Source: Marivivens geojensis (GTDB lineage: Bacteria > Pseudomonadota > Alphaproteobacteria > Rhodobacterales > Rhodobacteraceae). From it: DNA of 64,000 nt. Positions 16,294 through 24,799 of this stretch are shown piece after piece (position 1 is the stretch's first letter; every line of letters starts with the position of its first letter). The notes under the pieces were generated by a model that saw only the letters and a program-made list of their open reading frames with translations, was not told where the DNA came from and ran no database searches. Where the stretch lies: NCBI RefSeq assembly GCF_023540835.1, contig NZ_JALKCU010000001.1, positions 682,001 to 746,000 on the forward strand. Reading direction: 5' to 3'. The translations under genes and the position numbers were made by a program.

Positions 16294-16476
16294 TCAGAGA
16301 GTTGTATTCAGGCGGCGTTCGGCATGGTCGGTCGCCAGCCACACCAATGGAATCGCGATGCCCGCGATCATATAGAGCGCAAACGAAGCGATCAGGCTCA
16401 TGTTCAAGAATACGAGACCTGCACAGGCAGCGAGCAGGCCGATAAAACTTCCAGCGATAAAAGCGACAAACGCCAT
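16294..16476 (-). CDS. Small two-helix membrane protein, function unknown
   Basis: A 60-residue frame with two hydrophobic helices (about 3-24 and 27-46) and a short charged tail (DHAERRLN). GAGG lies 10 bases before the ATG. It is convergent with trxC, 15 bases away. Real-gene status rests on the transmembrane pattern and ribosome site; no family was recognised. Confidence 0.55.
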   Translation of the reverse strand: MAFVAFIAGSFIGLLAACAGLVFLNMSLIASFALYMIAGIAIPLVWLATDHAERRLNTTL

Positions 16477-16794
16477 TTGAGTACCTCAACACACAGGATC
16501 AGCAGCGATCCGACGGTCAGGCTTAACGCCGTCAAAGTTGGTGCGTCTTGTTGGCTTATTCCTCTGTTTATCGACCCTATCCTTTGGAGCACGTCTCAAC
16601 GTGACACCTGTTGCAGGAACATAACACTTTTGTGTTCGAATCCTGAAAGGCAGGGCTGGAACGTCTGAATTTCAGGCCAATTCGATTCGTTTTAGATCGT
16701 TTGGTTAATAGAAATTTTCTATCGAATGACGGGTTATCGATATTGTTTTCCGTGGTCACTTCAACGAGTGTCTGGCAAACTTTCGGAGCCCGCT
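16477..16794 (+). other. 318-base region upstream of the formate dehydrogenase operon
   Basis: No convincing gene. The right half is AT-rich and holds an AACAC-TTTT-GTGTT hairpin (16623-16636) and the LysR-type palindrome at 16708-16722. It probably carries the fds promoter; no -35/-10 pair near consensus was singled out. Confidence 0.5.
16708..16722. promoter_or_regulatory. LysR-type operator candidate (T-N11-A palindrome)
   Basis: ATAGAAA and TTTCTAT form a perfect 15-bp palindrome with a single central T, containing T-N11-A, the core of LysR-family binding sites. It lies 73 bases before the fdsG start. No LysR gene adjoins the operon in this window. Confidence 0.45.
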
Positions 16795-17265
16795 ATGACA
16801 CAAGCCCAGCCCACGCCAGAGGCGATAGGCGAAACCATCGCCCGCCATCTTCACCTCGAAGGCCCGCTTTTGCCGATCCTGCATGATTTGCAGCATGAAT
16901 TCGGTTTTGTCCCTGAAACCGCCGTTCCCCTGATCGCAGCTGAACTGAACATCGGTCGCGCTGAAGTGCATGGCGTGGTCAGCTTTTACCACGATTTCCG
17001 CGATGCCCCTGCGGGCAAGCATGTCGTGAAAATCTGCCGCGCAGAGGCATGCCAGTCGGTTGGCGCGAATGCCCTGTCCGATCATGCTTTGGCAAAATTG
17101 GGCGGCGATTGGCACATGACAACGCCGAACGGCAATATCACGATTGAACCCGTGTATTGCCTCGGCCTCTGTGCCTGTGGTCCTGCTGTTCTGGTCGATG
17201 ATCAGCTCGAAGGTCGCGTTGACGCGGCTCGTATGGACGAAATCCTGGCGGAGTGCGGCGCATGA
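16795..17265 (+). CDS. fdsG: NAD-dependent formate dehydrogenase gamma subunit, [2Fe-2S]
   Basis: A 156-residue thioredoxin-fold [2Fe-2S] subunit homologous to NuoE; it takes part in electron transfer to the FMN subunit of the soluble formate dehydrogenase. The cluster cysteines show the family pattern C-x4-C (CRAEAC) and C-x3-C (CLGLCAC). The ATG at 16795 follows GGAG by 7 bases and is preferred to an earlier in-frame start at 16726. First gene of an operon of five; its stop overlaps fdsB by 4 bases. Confidence 0.93.
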   Translation: MTQAQPTPEAIGETIARHLHLEGPLLPILHDLQHEFGFVPETAVPLIAAELNIGRAEVHGVVSFYHDFRDAPAGKHVVKICRAEACQSVGANALSDHALAKLGGDWHMTTPNGNITIEPVYCLGLCACGPAVLVDDQLEGRVDAARMDEILAECGA

Positions 17266-18779
17266 AAATCTATATTCCTCGTGACGCAGCCGCCAAGGCT
17301 CTTGGCGCTGAACGTATTGTCAAAGCTGTAGAAGCAGAGATCAAAGAACGCGGCATCGACGCGCAGATTATCCGCAATGGCTCCCGCGGGATGATCTGGC
17401 TCGAACCGCTGGTCGAGGTTGAGACCGCCGAAGGTCGTGTGGGCTATGGCCCTGTGACCGTCGCCGACGTCAAATCGATCTTTAAAGGTGACAGCGATAA
17501 GGCGCTGGGCGACGTTGAGCAGATCCCGTTCTTTGCCGCGCAAACCCGCCTGACTTTTGCCCGCGTTGGCAAGATCGACCCGCTGTCCCTGTCCGACTAC
17601 GAAGCCCACGGTGGCCTCGTCGGTCTGCGCCGCGCCATCACCATGTCCGCCGAGGCTGTGGTGGACGAAGTGAAAACCTCTGGCCTGCGTGGTCGTGGTG
17701 GCGCTGGTTTCCCGACAGGGATCAAATGGGACACTGTGCGTTTGGCGCAGGGCGAAAAGAAATACATTGTCTGTAACGCCGACGAAGGCGACAGCGGCAC
17801 CTTTGCTGACCGTATGATCATGGAAGGCGACCCCTTCACCCTGATCGAAGGCATGATCATCGCGGGTCTTGCGACCCATGCGACCAAAGGGTTCGTCTAC
17901 ATTCGTTCCGAATACCCAGACGCCATCGAACAGATGGAAGCGGCTTGTGTGATCGCTCGCGATGCTGGCGTTCTGGGCAATGTGCTTAACTCTGGTCACC
18001 AGTTCGACATCGAAATCCGCGTGGGCGCTGGCGCTTATGTCTGCGGTGAGGAAACCTCGCTCCTCAATAGCCTTGAGGGCAAGCGCGGTACGGTTCGTGC
18101 GAAACCGCCGCTTCCTGCGCTGCAAGGCTTCATGGGGCGTCCGACCGTTGTGAACAACGTGATTTCGTTGGCGACTGTTCCTGTGATCTTTGAAAAAGGT
18201 GCGCAGCACTACGCGGACTTCGGCCTTGGCCGTTCCAAAGGAACCATGCCGATCCAGATCGCAGGCAACGTGAAATTCGGCGGCCTGTTTGAAACTGCGT
18301 TCGGTATGCCTCTCGGCGATCTCGTGAACAAAATCGGTGGCGGCACGGCTTCAGGTCGTCCAGTCAAAGCCGTTCAGGTCGGTGGCCCGCTGGGTGCCTA
18401 TATGCCTGTGTCCAAATTCGACACGCCCTTTGGGTATGAGGACTTCGACCAGAAAGGTGGCCTGATCGGTCACGCTGGTATCGTGGTGTTCGACGACACT
18501 GCCGATATGCTTGGCATGGCGCGGTTCGCGATGGAGTTCTGCGCGGTTGAGAGCTGTGGTAAATGCACCCCCTGCCGTATCGGTGCGGTGCGTGGCGTAG
18601 AAACCATCGACCGTATTGCAGCGGGCGATAACTCTGCCGTCGAAATCCTGACTGACCTTTGTGAGACAATGAAAGACGGATCGCTTTGCGCGCTCGGCGG
18701 GTTCACCCCGTTCCCCGTCATGTCTGCACTGCAAAATTTCCCTGAAGAATTCTCGACCGCGAAGGAGGCCGCAGAATGA
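17262..18779 (+). CDS. fdsB: NAD-dependent formate dehydrogenase beta subunit, FMN/NAD site
   Basis: A 505-residue NuoF-like subunit that passes electrons to NAD+ through FMN. Residues 1-110 form the extra N-terminal thioredoxin-like region of FdsB. The glycine-rich GLRGRGGAGFPTG loop binds NADH/FMN, and ESCGKCTPCRIG plus a later Cys (LCALGGF) hold the [4Fe-4S] cluster. The ATG at 17262 overlaps the fdsG stop (ATGA). The last four bases overlap fdsA in the same way. Confidence 0.95.
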   Translation: MKIYIPRDAAAKALGAERIVKAVEAEIKERGIDAQIIRNGSRGMIWLEPLVEVETAEGRVGYGPVTVADVKSIFKGDSDKALGDVEQIPFFAAQTRLTFARVGKIDPLSLSDYEAHGGLVGLRRAITMSAEAVVDEVKTSGLRGRGGAGFPTGIKWDTVRLAQGEKKYIVCNADEGDSGTFADRMIMEGDPFTLIEGMIIAGLATHATKGFVYIRSEYPDAIEQMEAACVIARDAGVLGNVLNSGHQFDIEIRVGAGAYVCGEETSLLNSLEGKRGTVRAKPPLPALQGFMGRPTVVNNVISLATVPVIFEKGAQHYADFGLGRSKGTMPIQIAGNVKFGGLFETAFGMPLGDLVNKIGGGTASGRPVKAVQVGGPLGAYMPVSKFDTPFGYEDFDQKGGLIGHAGIVVFDDTADMLGMARFAMEFCAVESCGKCTPCRIGAVRGVETIDRIAAGDNSAVEILTDLCETMKDGSLCALGGFTPFPVMSALQNFPEEFSTAKEAAE

Positions 18780-21664
18780 AGGACTTTATTATCCCGTGGA
18801 CCGATGATCGCGATCTCGGCACCCCTGCTGTAAAATCTGACAAAACCGTCACCATCACCGTCGACGGGTTCGAAGTCACCGTTCCCGAAGGCACCAGCGT
18901 TATGCGTGCCTCTGCGATCGCTGGCATCGATATTCCGAAACTCTGTGCGACAGACAGCGTTGAGGCGTTCGGTTCCTGCCGTCTGTGCGTTGTGGAAATC
19001 GAAGGTCGTCGCGGCACGCCTGCGTCCTGCACCACTCCTGTTGCAGCTGGCATGGTGGTTCACACCCAATCGTCCAAGGTTCAGAAAATCCGCAAAGGCG
19101 TGATGGAGCTCTACATCTCCGATCACCCGCTGGACTGTCTGACCTGTGGCGCGAACGGCGACTGTGAACTTCAGGATATGGCGGGCGCCGTTGGCTTGCG
19201 TGATGTGCGCTATGAAGCGGTCGAAACTCACTTCAAAGCCAAAAACACCAGCGGCGAAGCCAACCCACAGTGGCTCCCCAAAGACGACAGCAACCCGTAT
19301 TTCACCTACGATCCAGCAAAATGTATCGTGTGCTCGCGTTGCGTTCGCGCTTGTGAAGAAGTGCAAGGTACTTTTGCTCTCACCATCGAAGGCCGTGGTT
19401 TCGACAGCCGCGTGTCGGCTGGCGCGTTGAACGACACATTCCTGTCGTCGGACTGCGTGTCCTGTGGTGCTTGCGTTCAGGCGTGCCCGACCGCGACCCT
19501 GCAGGAAAAATCCGTGATCGAAATGGGCACACCAACCCGTTCGGTCATCACAACCTGCGCCTATTGCGGCGTGGGCTGTTCGTTCAAGGCAGAGATGCGC
19601 GGTGACGAACTCGTCCGCATGACGCCGTATAAAAACGGCAAAGCGAACCGTGGTCACTCCTGCGTTAAAGGTCGTTTTGCTTACGGCTATGCCACGCACC
19701 AAGATCGCATTCTCAACCCGATGATCCGTGACACGATTGATGAACCGTGGCGCGAAGTATCGTGGGACGAGGCGCTGTCATTCGCTGCGACCCGTCTGCG
19801 TGGTCTGCAAGAGAAATACGGTCAGAAATCCATCGGCGTGATCACCTCGTCGCGCTGCACGAACGAAGAAACCTTCCTCGTTCAGAAACTGACCCGCGCT
19901 GTGTTCGGCAACAACAACACCGACACGTGCGCCCGCGTCTGCCACTCGCCGACCGGCTATGGTCTGGGTCAGACCTACGGCACGTCGGCTGGCACGCAGG
20001 ACTTTGACTCGGTCGAAGAAACCGATTGCGCGCTGATCATTGGCGCGAACCCGACCGACGGTCACCCCGTTTTCGCGTCTCGCCTGAAAAAGCGTATCCG
20101 TCAGGGTGCAAAGCTGATCGTGATCGACCCGCGTCGCACGGACATGGTGAAATCGAACCACATCGCTGCGGATCACCACTTGGCCTTGCGCCCGGGGACC
20201 AACGTGGCAATCGTTACTGCGCTGGCGCATACCATCGTTACCGAAGGGTTGATCGACGAAGACTACGTCAAAACCCGTTGCGATTGGGACGAATACCTCG
20301 CCTATGCAGAGTTCGTCAGCGATCCGCGCCATTCGCCCGAAGCTGTTGAAATGCTGACAGGCGTGCCTGCGGCAGAGGTTAGGGCCGCGGCCCGCACCTA
20401 TGCGACGGCTGGCAAGTCAGCGATCTACTACGGCCTTGGCGTGACCGAACACAGCCAAGGCTCGACCACCGTGATCGGTATCGCAAACCTCGCGATGCTG
20501 ACAGGTAACGTTGGTATCAACGGCGCTGGTGTGAACCCACTGCGTGGCCAGAACAACGTTCAGGGGTCGTGCGATATGGGGTCGTTCCCGCACGAACTGC
20601 CGGGCTATCGCCATGTGAAAAACGCCGACGTCCGCGAGATATTTGAAAAGGCATGGGGCGTTGCTATTGATCCTGAACCGGGTCTGCGTATTCCCAACAT
20701 GCTCGACGCTGCGGTCGATGGCACGTTCAAAGGCCTCTACTGTCAAGGCGAGGACATCCTGCAGTCCGATCCTGATACCAAACACGTTGCCGCCGGCCTT
20801 GCTGCGATGGAATGCGTGATCGTCCATGACTTGTTCCTGAACGAAACCGCAAATTACGCGCACGTCTTCCTGCCGGGGTCTACCTTCTTGGAAAAAGAGG
20901 GCACCTTTACCAACGCCGAACGCCGCATCAACCGCGTGCGCAAGGTGATGGCACCGAAGAACGGCTATGCGGACTGGGAAGTCACCCAGATGTTGGCGAA
21001 CGCGATGGGCGCAGGTTGGACCTACACCCACCCGAGCCAGATCATGGACGAAATCGCAGCGACCACTCCGTCGTTCGCGAATGTGACTTACGATCTGCTC
21101 GAAGAGCGTGGTTCGATCCAATGGCCGTGCAACGACAAGTCGCCAGATGGCACGCCTCTGATGCACGTTGATGGATTTGTCCGTGGTAAGGGTCGTCTGA
21201 TCGTCACCGAATACGTGGCGACCGATGAAAAAACAGGTCCGCGCTTCCCGCTATTGCTGACCACAGGCCGTATCCTGTCGCAGTATAACGTGGGCGCTCA
21301 GACCCGTCGGACCGCGAACGTTGTGTGGCACGATCAGGACGTTCTGGAAATTCACCCGCATGATGCAGAAGTCCGCGGCGTGAAGGACGGTGATTTCATC
21401 AAGCTCGCATCGCGGTCTGGTGAAACGACGCTGAAAGCGCAGATCACGGATCGTGTATCGCCGGGTGTGGTCTACACGACCTTCCACCACCCAGATACGC
21501 AGGCGAACGTGATCACCACGGACTTTAGTGACTGGGCGACCAACTGCCCTGAATACAAGGTCACTGCCGTTCAGGTCAGCCCGTCGAATGGTCCGTCCGA
21601 GTGGCAAGAGGACTACAACGCACAGGCTACCGCCTCGCGGCGTATCCTTCCGGCGGCAGAGTGA
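18776..21664 (+). CDS. fdsA: NAD-dependent formate dehydrogenase alpha subunit, molybdenum
   Basis: A 962-residue catalytic subunit with bis-MGD that oxidises formate to CO2 in the cytoplasm. In order: an N-terminal [2Fe-2S] ferredoxin domain (CATDSVEAFGSCRLC), a His-Cys [4Fe-4S] site (HPLDCLTCGANGDC), two ferredoxin-type [4Fe-4S] motifs (CIVCSRCVRAC; CVSCGACVQACP), the [4Fe-4S] site of the molybdopterin domain (CAYCGVGC) and the catalytic Cys389 in CARVCHSPT, followed by His390. The metal ligand is Cys and not selenocysteine. Its start overlaps fdsB by ATGA; its TGA overlaps the fdhD GTG start. Confidence 0.97.
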   Translation: MKDFIIPWTDDRDLGTPAVKSDKTVTITVDGFEVTVPEGTSVMRASAIAGIDIPKLCATDSVEAFGSCRLCVVEIEGRRGTPASCTTPVAAGMVVHTQSSKVQKIRKGVMELYISDHPLDCLTCGANGDCELQDMAGAVGLRDVRYEAVETHFKAKNTSGEANPQWLPKDDSNPYFTYDPAKCIVCSRCVRACEEVQGTFALTIEGRGFDSRVSAGALNDTFLSSDCVSCGACVQACPTATLQEKSVIEMGTPTRSVITTCAYCGVGCSFKAEMRGDELVRMTPYKNGKANRGHSCVKGRFAYGYATHQDRILNPMIRDTIDEPWREVSWDEALSFAATRLRGLQEKYGQKSIGVITSSRCTNEETFLVQKLTRAVFGNNNTDTCARVCHSPTGYGLGQTYGTSAGTQDFDSVEETDCALIIGANPTDGHPVFASRLKKRIRQGAKLIVIDPRRTDMVKSNHIAADHHLALRPGTNVAIVTALAHTIVTEGLIDEDYVKTRCDWDEYLAYAEFVSDPRHSPEAVEMLTGVPAAEVRAAARTYATAGKSAIYYGLGVTEHSQGSTTVIGIANLAMLTGNVGINGAGVNPLRGQNNVQGSCDMGSFPHELPGYRHVKNADVREIFEKAWGVAIDPEPGLRIPNMLDAAVDGTFKGLYCQGEDILQSDPDTKHVAAGLAAMECVIVHDLFLNETANYAHVFLPGSTFLEKEGTFTNAERRINRVRKVMAPKNGYADWEVTQMLANAMGAGWTYTHPSQIMDEIAATTPSFANVTYDLLEERGSIQWPCNDKSPDGTPLMHVDGFVRGKGRLIVTEYVATDEKTGPRFPLLLTTGRILSQYNVGAQTRRTANVVWHDQDVLEIHPHDAEVRGVKDGDFIKLASRSGETTLKAQITDRVSPGVVYTTFHHPDTQANVITTDFSDWATNCPEYKVTAVQVSPSNGPSEWQEDYNAQATASRRILPAAE

Positions 21665-22455
21665 GCGCGGCGAAATCCATCGCTGGACAGAGCTGGCGGG
21701 GCGGGGTGCAGGATATGCACCGCACCTTGCCCGAAGAAGTGCCTGTTGCCATCGTCTTTAACGGCACCACGCAGGCCGTGATGATGGCAACGCCTGATGC
21801 TCTAGATGCCTTTGGGATTGGCTTTGCCCTGACCGAAGGCACCGTCACCACCGCCGATGAGATCGAGAGCCTAGAGGTCATCGAACATGATCAAGGGTTC
21901 GAGGTGCGTATGTGGATCGCCGATGCAGCCGCCAAACGGATGGAGGATCGACGTCGGTCGATGATCGGTCCGGTGGGGTGCGGCCTCTGCGGGATCGATA
22001 GCCTAGAGCAGGCGATGCGAAAGTTGACAACTGTCAACATTAACAAGACGTTAACCTATTCTGAGGTTAACGCAGCGACAGAAGCGCTGCGCCAGCATCA
22101 GCCGTTACACGATCAAACGCGCGCCGTTCATGCGGCGGGGTTCTGGTGCGATGGCATCGTTGCGGTGACTGAGGATGTTGGTCGTCACAATGCCCTCGAC
22201 AAACTGATCGGCACCTTGGTGCAGCGTGGTATCGATCCTGCGACGGGCGCGATTGTTCTCACCTCGCGCGTGTCCGTCGATATGGTCCAGAAAACCGTGA
22301 TCGCGGGTGCGCCGATCCTCATCGCCGTATCCGCGCCGACCGTGCAAGCGGTTGAGATCGCCGATGCCGCCAACCTGACCATTGCTGCGCTGGCGCGTGG
22401 CGATGGATTTGATGTCTTTACCCATCCTGAACGGATTATCCCCGATGAAGTCTGA
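21661..22455 (+). CDS. fdhD: Formate dehydrogenase accessory sulfurtransferase
   Basis: A 264-residue protein that transfers sulfur from a cysteine desulfurase to the molybdenum cofactor of formate dehydrogenase. The sulfur-carrying pair is C107 and C110 (VGCGLCG), equal to C121/C124 of E. coli FdhD. The DVGRHNALDKLIG motif is conserved. The GTG at 21661 overlaps the fdsA stop (GTGA), which favours it over earlier in-frame starts. Its end overlaps the start of fdsD by 11 bases. Confidence 0.94.
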   Translation: MSAAKSIAGQSWRGGVQDMHRTLPEEVPVAIVFNGTTQAVMMATPDALDAFGIGFALTEGTVTTADEIESLEVIEHDQGFEVRMWIADAAAKRMEDRRRSMIGPVGCGLCGIDSLEQAMRKLTTVNINKTLTYSEVNAATEALRQHQPLHDQTRAVHAAGFWCDGIVAVTEDVGRHNALDKLIGTLVQRGIDPATGAIVLTSRVSVDMVQKTVIAGAPILIAVSAPTVQAVEIADAANLTIAALARGDGFDVFTHPERIIPDEV

Positions 22456-22657
22456 AAAAATGGTCTATATGGCGAACCAAATCGCCACCTTCTTTTCCTC
22501 ACAGCCTGGCGATGACCAAGCGGACCGCGTTGCCGCCCATATCAAAGATTTTTGGGAGCCGCGTATGCGGGGCCAGTTGAAATCGCATCTCGATGCTGGC
22601 GGTGAAGGCCTGTCGCCTTTGGCGCTCGATGGTGCAAAGATCGCGACGGCGGAATAA
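22445..22657 (+). CDS. fdsD: Formate dehydrogenase delta subunit
   Basis: A 70-residue small subunit of the NAD-dependent formate dehydrogenase, needed for stable or mature complex in relatives. The IATFFSSQPG and HIKDFWEPRMR segments are typical of the family. The ATG at 22445 lies inside the end of fdhD. Last gene of the fds operon; no terminator hairpin is seen after it, and the palindrome at 22676 follows within 19 bases. Confidence 0.9.
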   Translation: MKSEKMVYMANQIATFFSSQPGDDQADRVAAHIKDFWEPRMRGQLKSHLDAGGEGLSPLALDGAKIATAE

Positions 22658-22675
22658 ACTGACCCGTTGAACGTT

Positions 22676-22697
22676 TTTGTATACCGAGGTATACAAA
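22676..22697. promoter_or_regulatory. Perfect 22-bp GTATAC palindrome (GntR-type operator candidate)
   Basis: TTTGTATACC and GGTATACAAA are perfect 10-bp arms around GA. Each arm carries the self-complementary GTATAC, a motif common in operators of FCD-type GntR regulators. It lies 27 bases before the ATG of the AbrB-like transporter, a good position for a repressor. No GntR gene is in the window. Confidence 0.65.
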
Positions 22698-22724
22698 CCG
22701 CAAGCCTTTCGACCCTCCGAACTT

Positions 22725-23786
22725 ATGGCGTGCGCTCCCGTGTCTGCAAAAACGATCTTTTCCAATGCTTTACCGATTTTGCTGTCGTTGACGATCGGCG
22801 GGATCGGGGGTGGGGTGTTCTACTATTTCCACCTGCCACTGCCGTGGATGCTCGGCGCGATGATCGCGACATTTGCGGTTGTTATGGGCGGGGCAAAGCT
22901 CAAGGCACCTGCGATGTTGCGGCCCATCGTGATCTCGGTGATCGGGGTCATGTTGGGGTCGGGATTTGACAGCGGCATCCTTGCTGATGCTCGCGCTTGG
23001 GCGGTGTCGTTGGCCTTCCTCGGGCTCTACCTTGCCGTCGCATCGGCCATCGTCGTTCCATTCTACACGCACATTGGCAAGTTTGATCGCACCACCGCGT
23101 TTTTCGCTGCGATGCCCGGCGGTGTGAACGACATGATGCTCATAGGCGAGGCGATGGGTGCCGATCCGCGTAAGATCATCCTCGCTCATGCGGCACGTAT
23201 TCTGGTGACGATTGCGGTGATCGCATTTTGGTTCCGCGTGGTTCTGGGGTTGAAGGTCACTGGCTTTGCCATCGAGCCTGTATCGCTGGGTATGGTGGAT
23301 GTTGCGATCCTGACGGCCTGTGCTGTGGCAGGGGTCTATCTGGGGGGGTGGCTGCGTTTGCCTGCTGCGCAACTGGTTGGCCCGATGATCCTGTCCGCAA
23401 TTGTTCACATAACAGGGCTAACCCATTCTGCGCCGCCACCCGTTCTGGTGATTGTCGCGCAAGTGGTGTTGGGCACCGTTTTGGGCTGCCGATTTGTCGG
23501 GGCGCCGAAACCGATGGTGGTGCGGTCGCTGGTCCTGAGCCTTGGTGCGACGCTGCTGACGTTGACTGTCACTTTGGTCTTTGCGGTTCTGTTCCACGGG
23601 TTGTTCGGGCAAACGGCAGAGCAGGTGATCCTCGCCTATGCGCCCGGTGGATTGACCGAAATGAGCCTCGTCGCGTTGTCGATGAACGCGGAGGTGGCCT
23701 ATATCTCGATCCACCACCTCGCACGGATCGCACTCGTGATCGCTTTCGCGCCCATCGTGATGAAGTGGCTCCTGCGCCGCAGTTAA
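22725..23786 (+). CDS. AbrB-duplication family membrane protein (putative transporter)
   Basis: A 353-residue inner-membrane protein with about ten hydrophobic helices and two copies of the AbrB-duplication unit, each with the PWMLGAM or QLVGPMI type loop and the AMPGGVNDM / APGGLTEM motifs at about 130 and 300. These proteins are often misnamed ammonia monooxygenase or AbrB regulators; they have no DNA-binding part and are probably transporters. The ATG at 22725 is chosen over a TTG at 22677, which falls inside the palindrome. Convergent with hypE, stops overlapping by 4 bases. Confidence 0.82.
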   Translation: MACAPVSAKTIFSNALPILLSLTIGGIGGGVFYYFHLPLPWMLGAMIATFAVVMGGAKLKAPAMLRPIVISVIGVMLGSGFDSGILADARAWAVSLAFLGLYLAVASAIVVPFYTHIGKFDRTTAFFAAMPGGVNDMMLIGEAMGADPRKIILAHAARILVTIAVIAFWFRVVLGLKVTGFAIEPVSLGMVDVAILTACAVAGVYLGGWLRLPAAQLVGPMILSAIVHITGLTHSAPPPVLVIVAQVVLGTVLGCRFVGAPKPMVVRSLVLSLGATLLTLTVTLVFAVLFHGLFGQTAEQVILAYAPGGLTEMSLVALSMNAEVAYISIHHLARIALVIAFAPIVMKWLLRRS

Positions 23787-24799
23787 CAAATCCGCGGCAG
23801 CTGTTCTCCCACGAGCATATCGACAATCCGACTGCCGCCAAAGGCGGTGCGCATGGTAACCATCGGCGCACCCTCTTTGGCACGACCGATGATGGTTGCG
23901 CCCTTACCTGTATCCACCGACCGCATCGCCGCCAGCGCCGTGTCCGCATGTTCGGCAGGGACAAAGAGGACAAGCGTTCCCTCATTCGCCAAATAGAGCG
24001 GATCAAGGCCAAGGATTTCGCAGGTGCCTTTGACCTCTGCCCGAAGGGGAAGAGAGGCCTCGTCGATCTCAATCGTGCAGCCTGCAGCCTCGGCCATTTC
24101 GTTGAGCGCAGAGGCGATCCCGCCGCGTGTCGCATCACGGCAGGCACGAACAGGAACAGCATTGCAGGTGGCTTCCATCAGATGCCCCAGTGCAGCGCAA
24201 TCGGACTGGAGGTCAGAGGACAACATCATGTCACCCCGCGCGGCGAGGATCGTCGCGCCATGATCGCCGAGCACGCCGTTCACGATGGCAACGTCACCGG
24301 GTTGGATCATGTCTGCCCGCAGATCACGGCCCGCTGGGATCACGCCGACGCCTGAGGTGGTGATGAACACTTTATCGGCGGACCCACGCCCGACGACCTT
24401 TGTGTCGCCCGTGACGATCTTTACGCCTGCCTTGTCCGCCTCGGCTTTCATGCTGGCGACGATACGGCGGAGGAGGGCGATTTCGGTGCCTTCTTCGATG
24501 ATGAACGCCGCAGAGAGCCAAAGCGGTTTTGCGCCACCAACAGCCAAGTCGTTGACTGTGCCACAAACTGCGATTTTGCCGATGTCGCCACCGGGAAACT
24601 CGACGGGTGTCACCACGTAGCTGTCGGTCGTAAAGGCGAGCTGTGCACCCGCTGCAAGAAGCGCCTCATGGGTCAGACGGGCCTGATCTTCGCGGCTGGT
24701 GGGTTCAAAGACCGAGGTGAAAACCTCTGCGATCAGGTCGCGCATTGCCTTGCCGCCGCCGCCGTGGGACAGCGTTACTTTGTCGTCGCGAAGGGTCAT
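23783..24799 (-). CDS. hypE: Hydrogenase maturation protein HypE (carbamoyl dehydratase)
   Basis: A 338-residue PurM-like ATPase that dehydrates the carbamoyl group placed by HypF on its C-terminal Cys to make the cyanide ligand of the NiFe site. The protein ends with PRIC, the required C-terminal cysteine. HGGGGKAM near the N terminus is the family start. It is the last gene of the hyp group; its ATG overlaps the hypD stop by 4 bases. Confidence 0.97.
   Translation of the reverse strand: MTLRDDKVTLSHGGGGKAMRDLIAEVFTSVFEPTSREDQARLTHEALLAAGAQLAFTTDSYVVTPVEFPGGDIGKIAVCGTVNDLAVGGAKPLWLSAAFIIEEGTEIALLRRIVASMKAEADKAGVKIVTGDTKVVGRGSADKVFITTSGVGVIPAGRDLRADMIQPGDVAIVNGVLGDHGATILAARGDMMLSSDLQSDCAALGHLMEATCNAVPVRACRDATRGGIASALNEMAEAAGCTIEIDEASLPLRAEVKGTCEILGLDPLYLANEGTLVLFVPAEHADTALAAMRSVDTGKGATIIGRAKEGAPMVTMRTAFGGSRIVDMLVGEQLPRIC

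Noticed and set aside
18470-19702. A 410-residue minus-strand frame over fdsB and fdsA
   Set aside because: Mirror frame of the strongly conserved formate dehydrogenase genes; no independent start signal.
18776-21664. Selenocysteine at the formate dehydrogenase active site
   Set aside because: The active-site codon is TGC (Cys389), and no in-frame TGA or SECIS-like element is found.
22725-23786. Ammonia monooxygenase or AbrB transcription factor as function of the transporter-like gene
   Set aside because: These are historical names of the family; the protein is an integral membrane protein without copper ligands or a DNA-binding domain.
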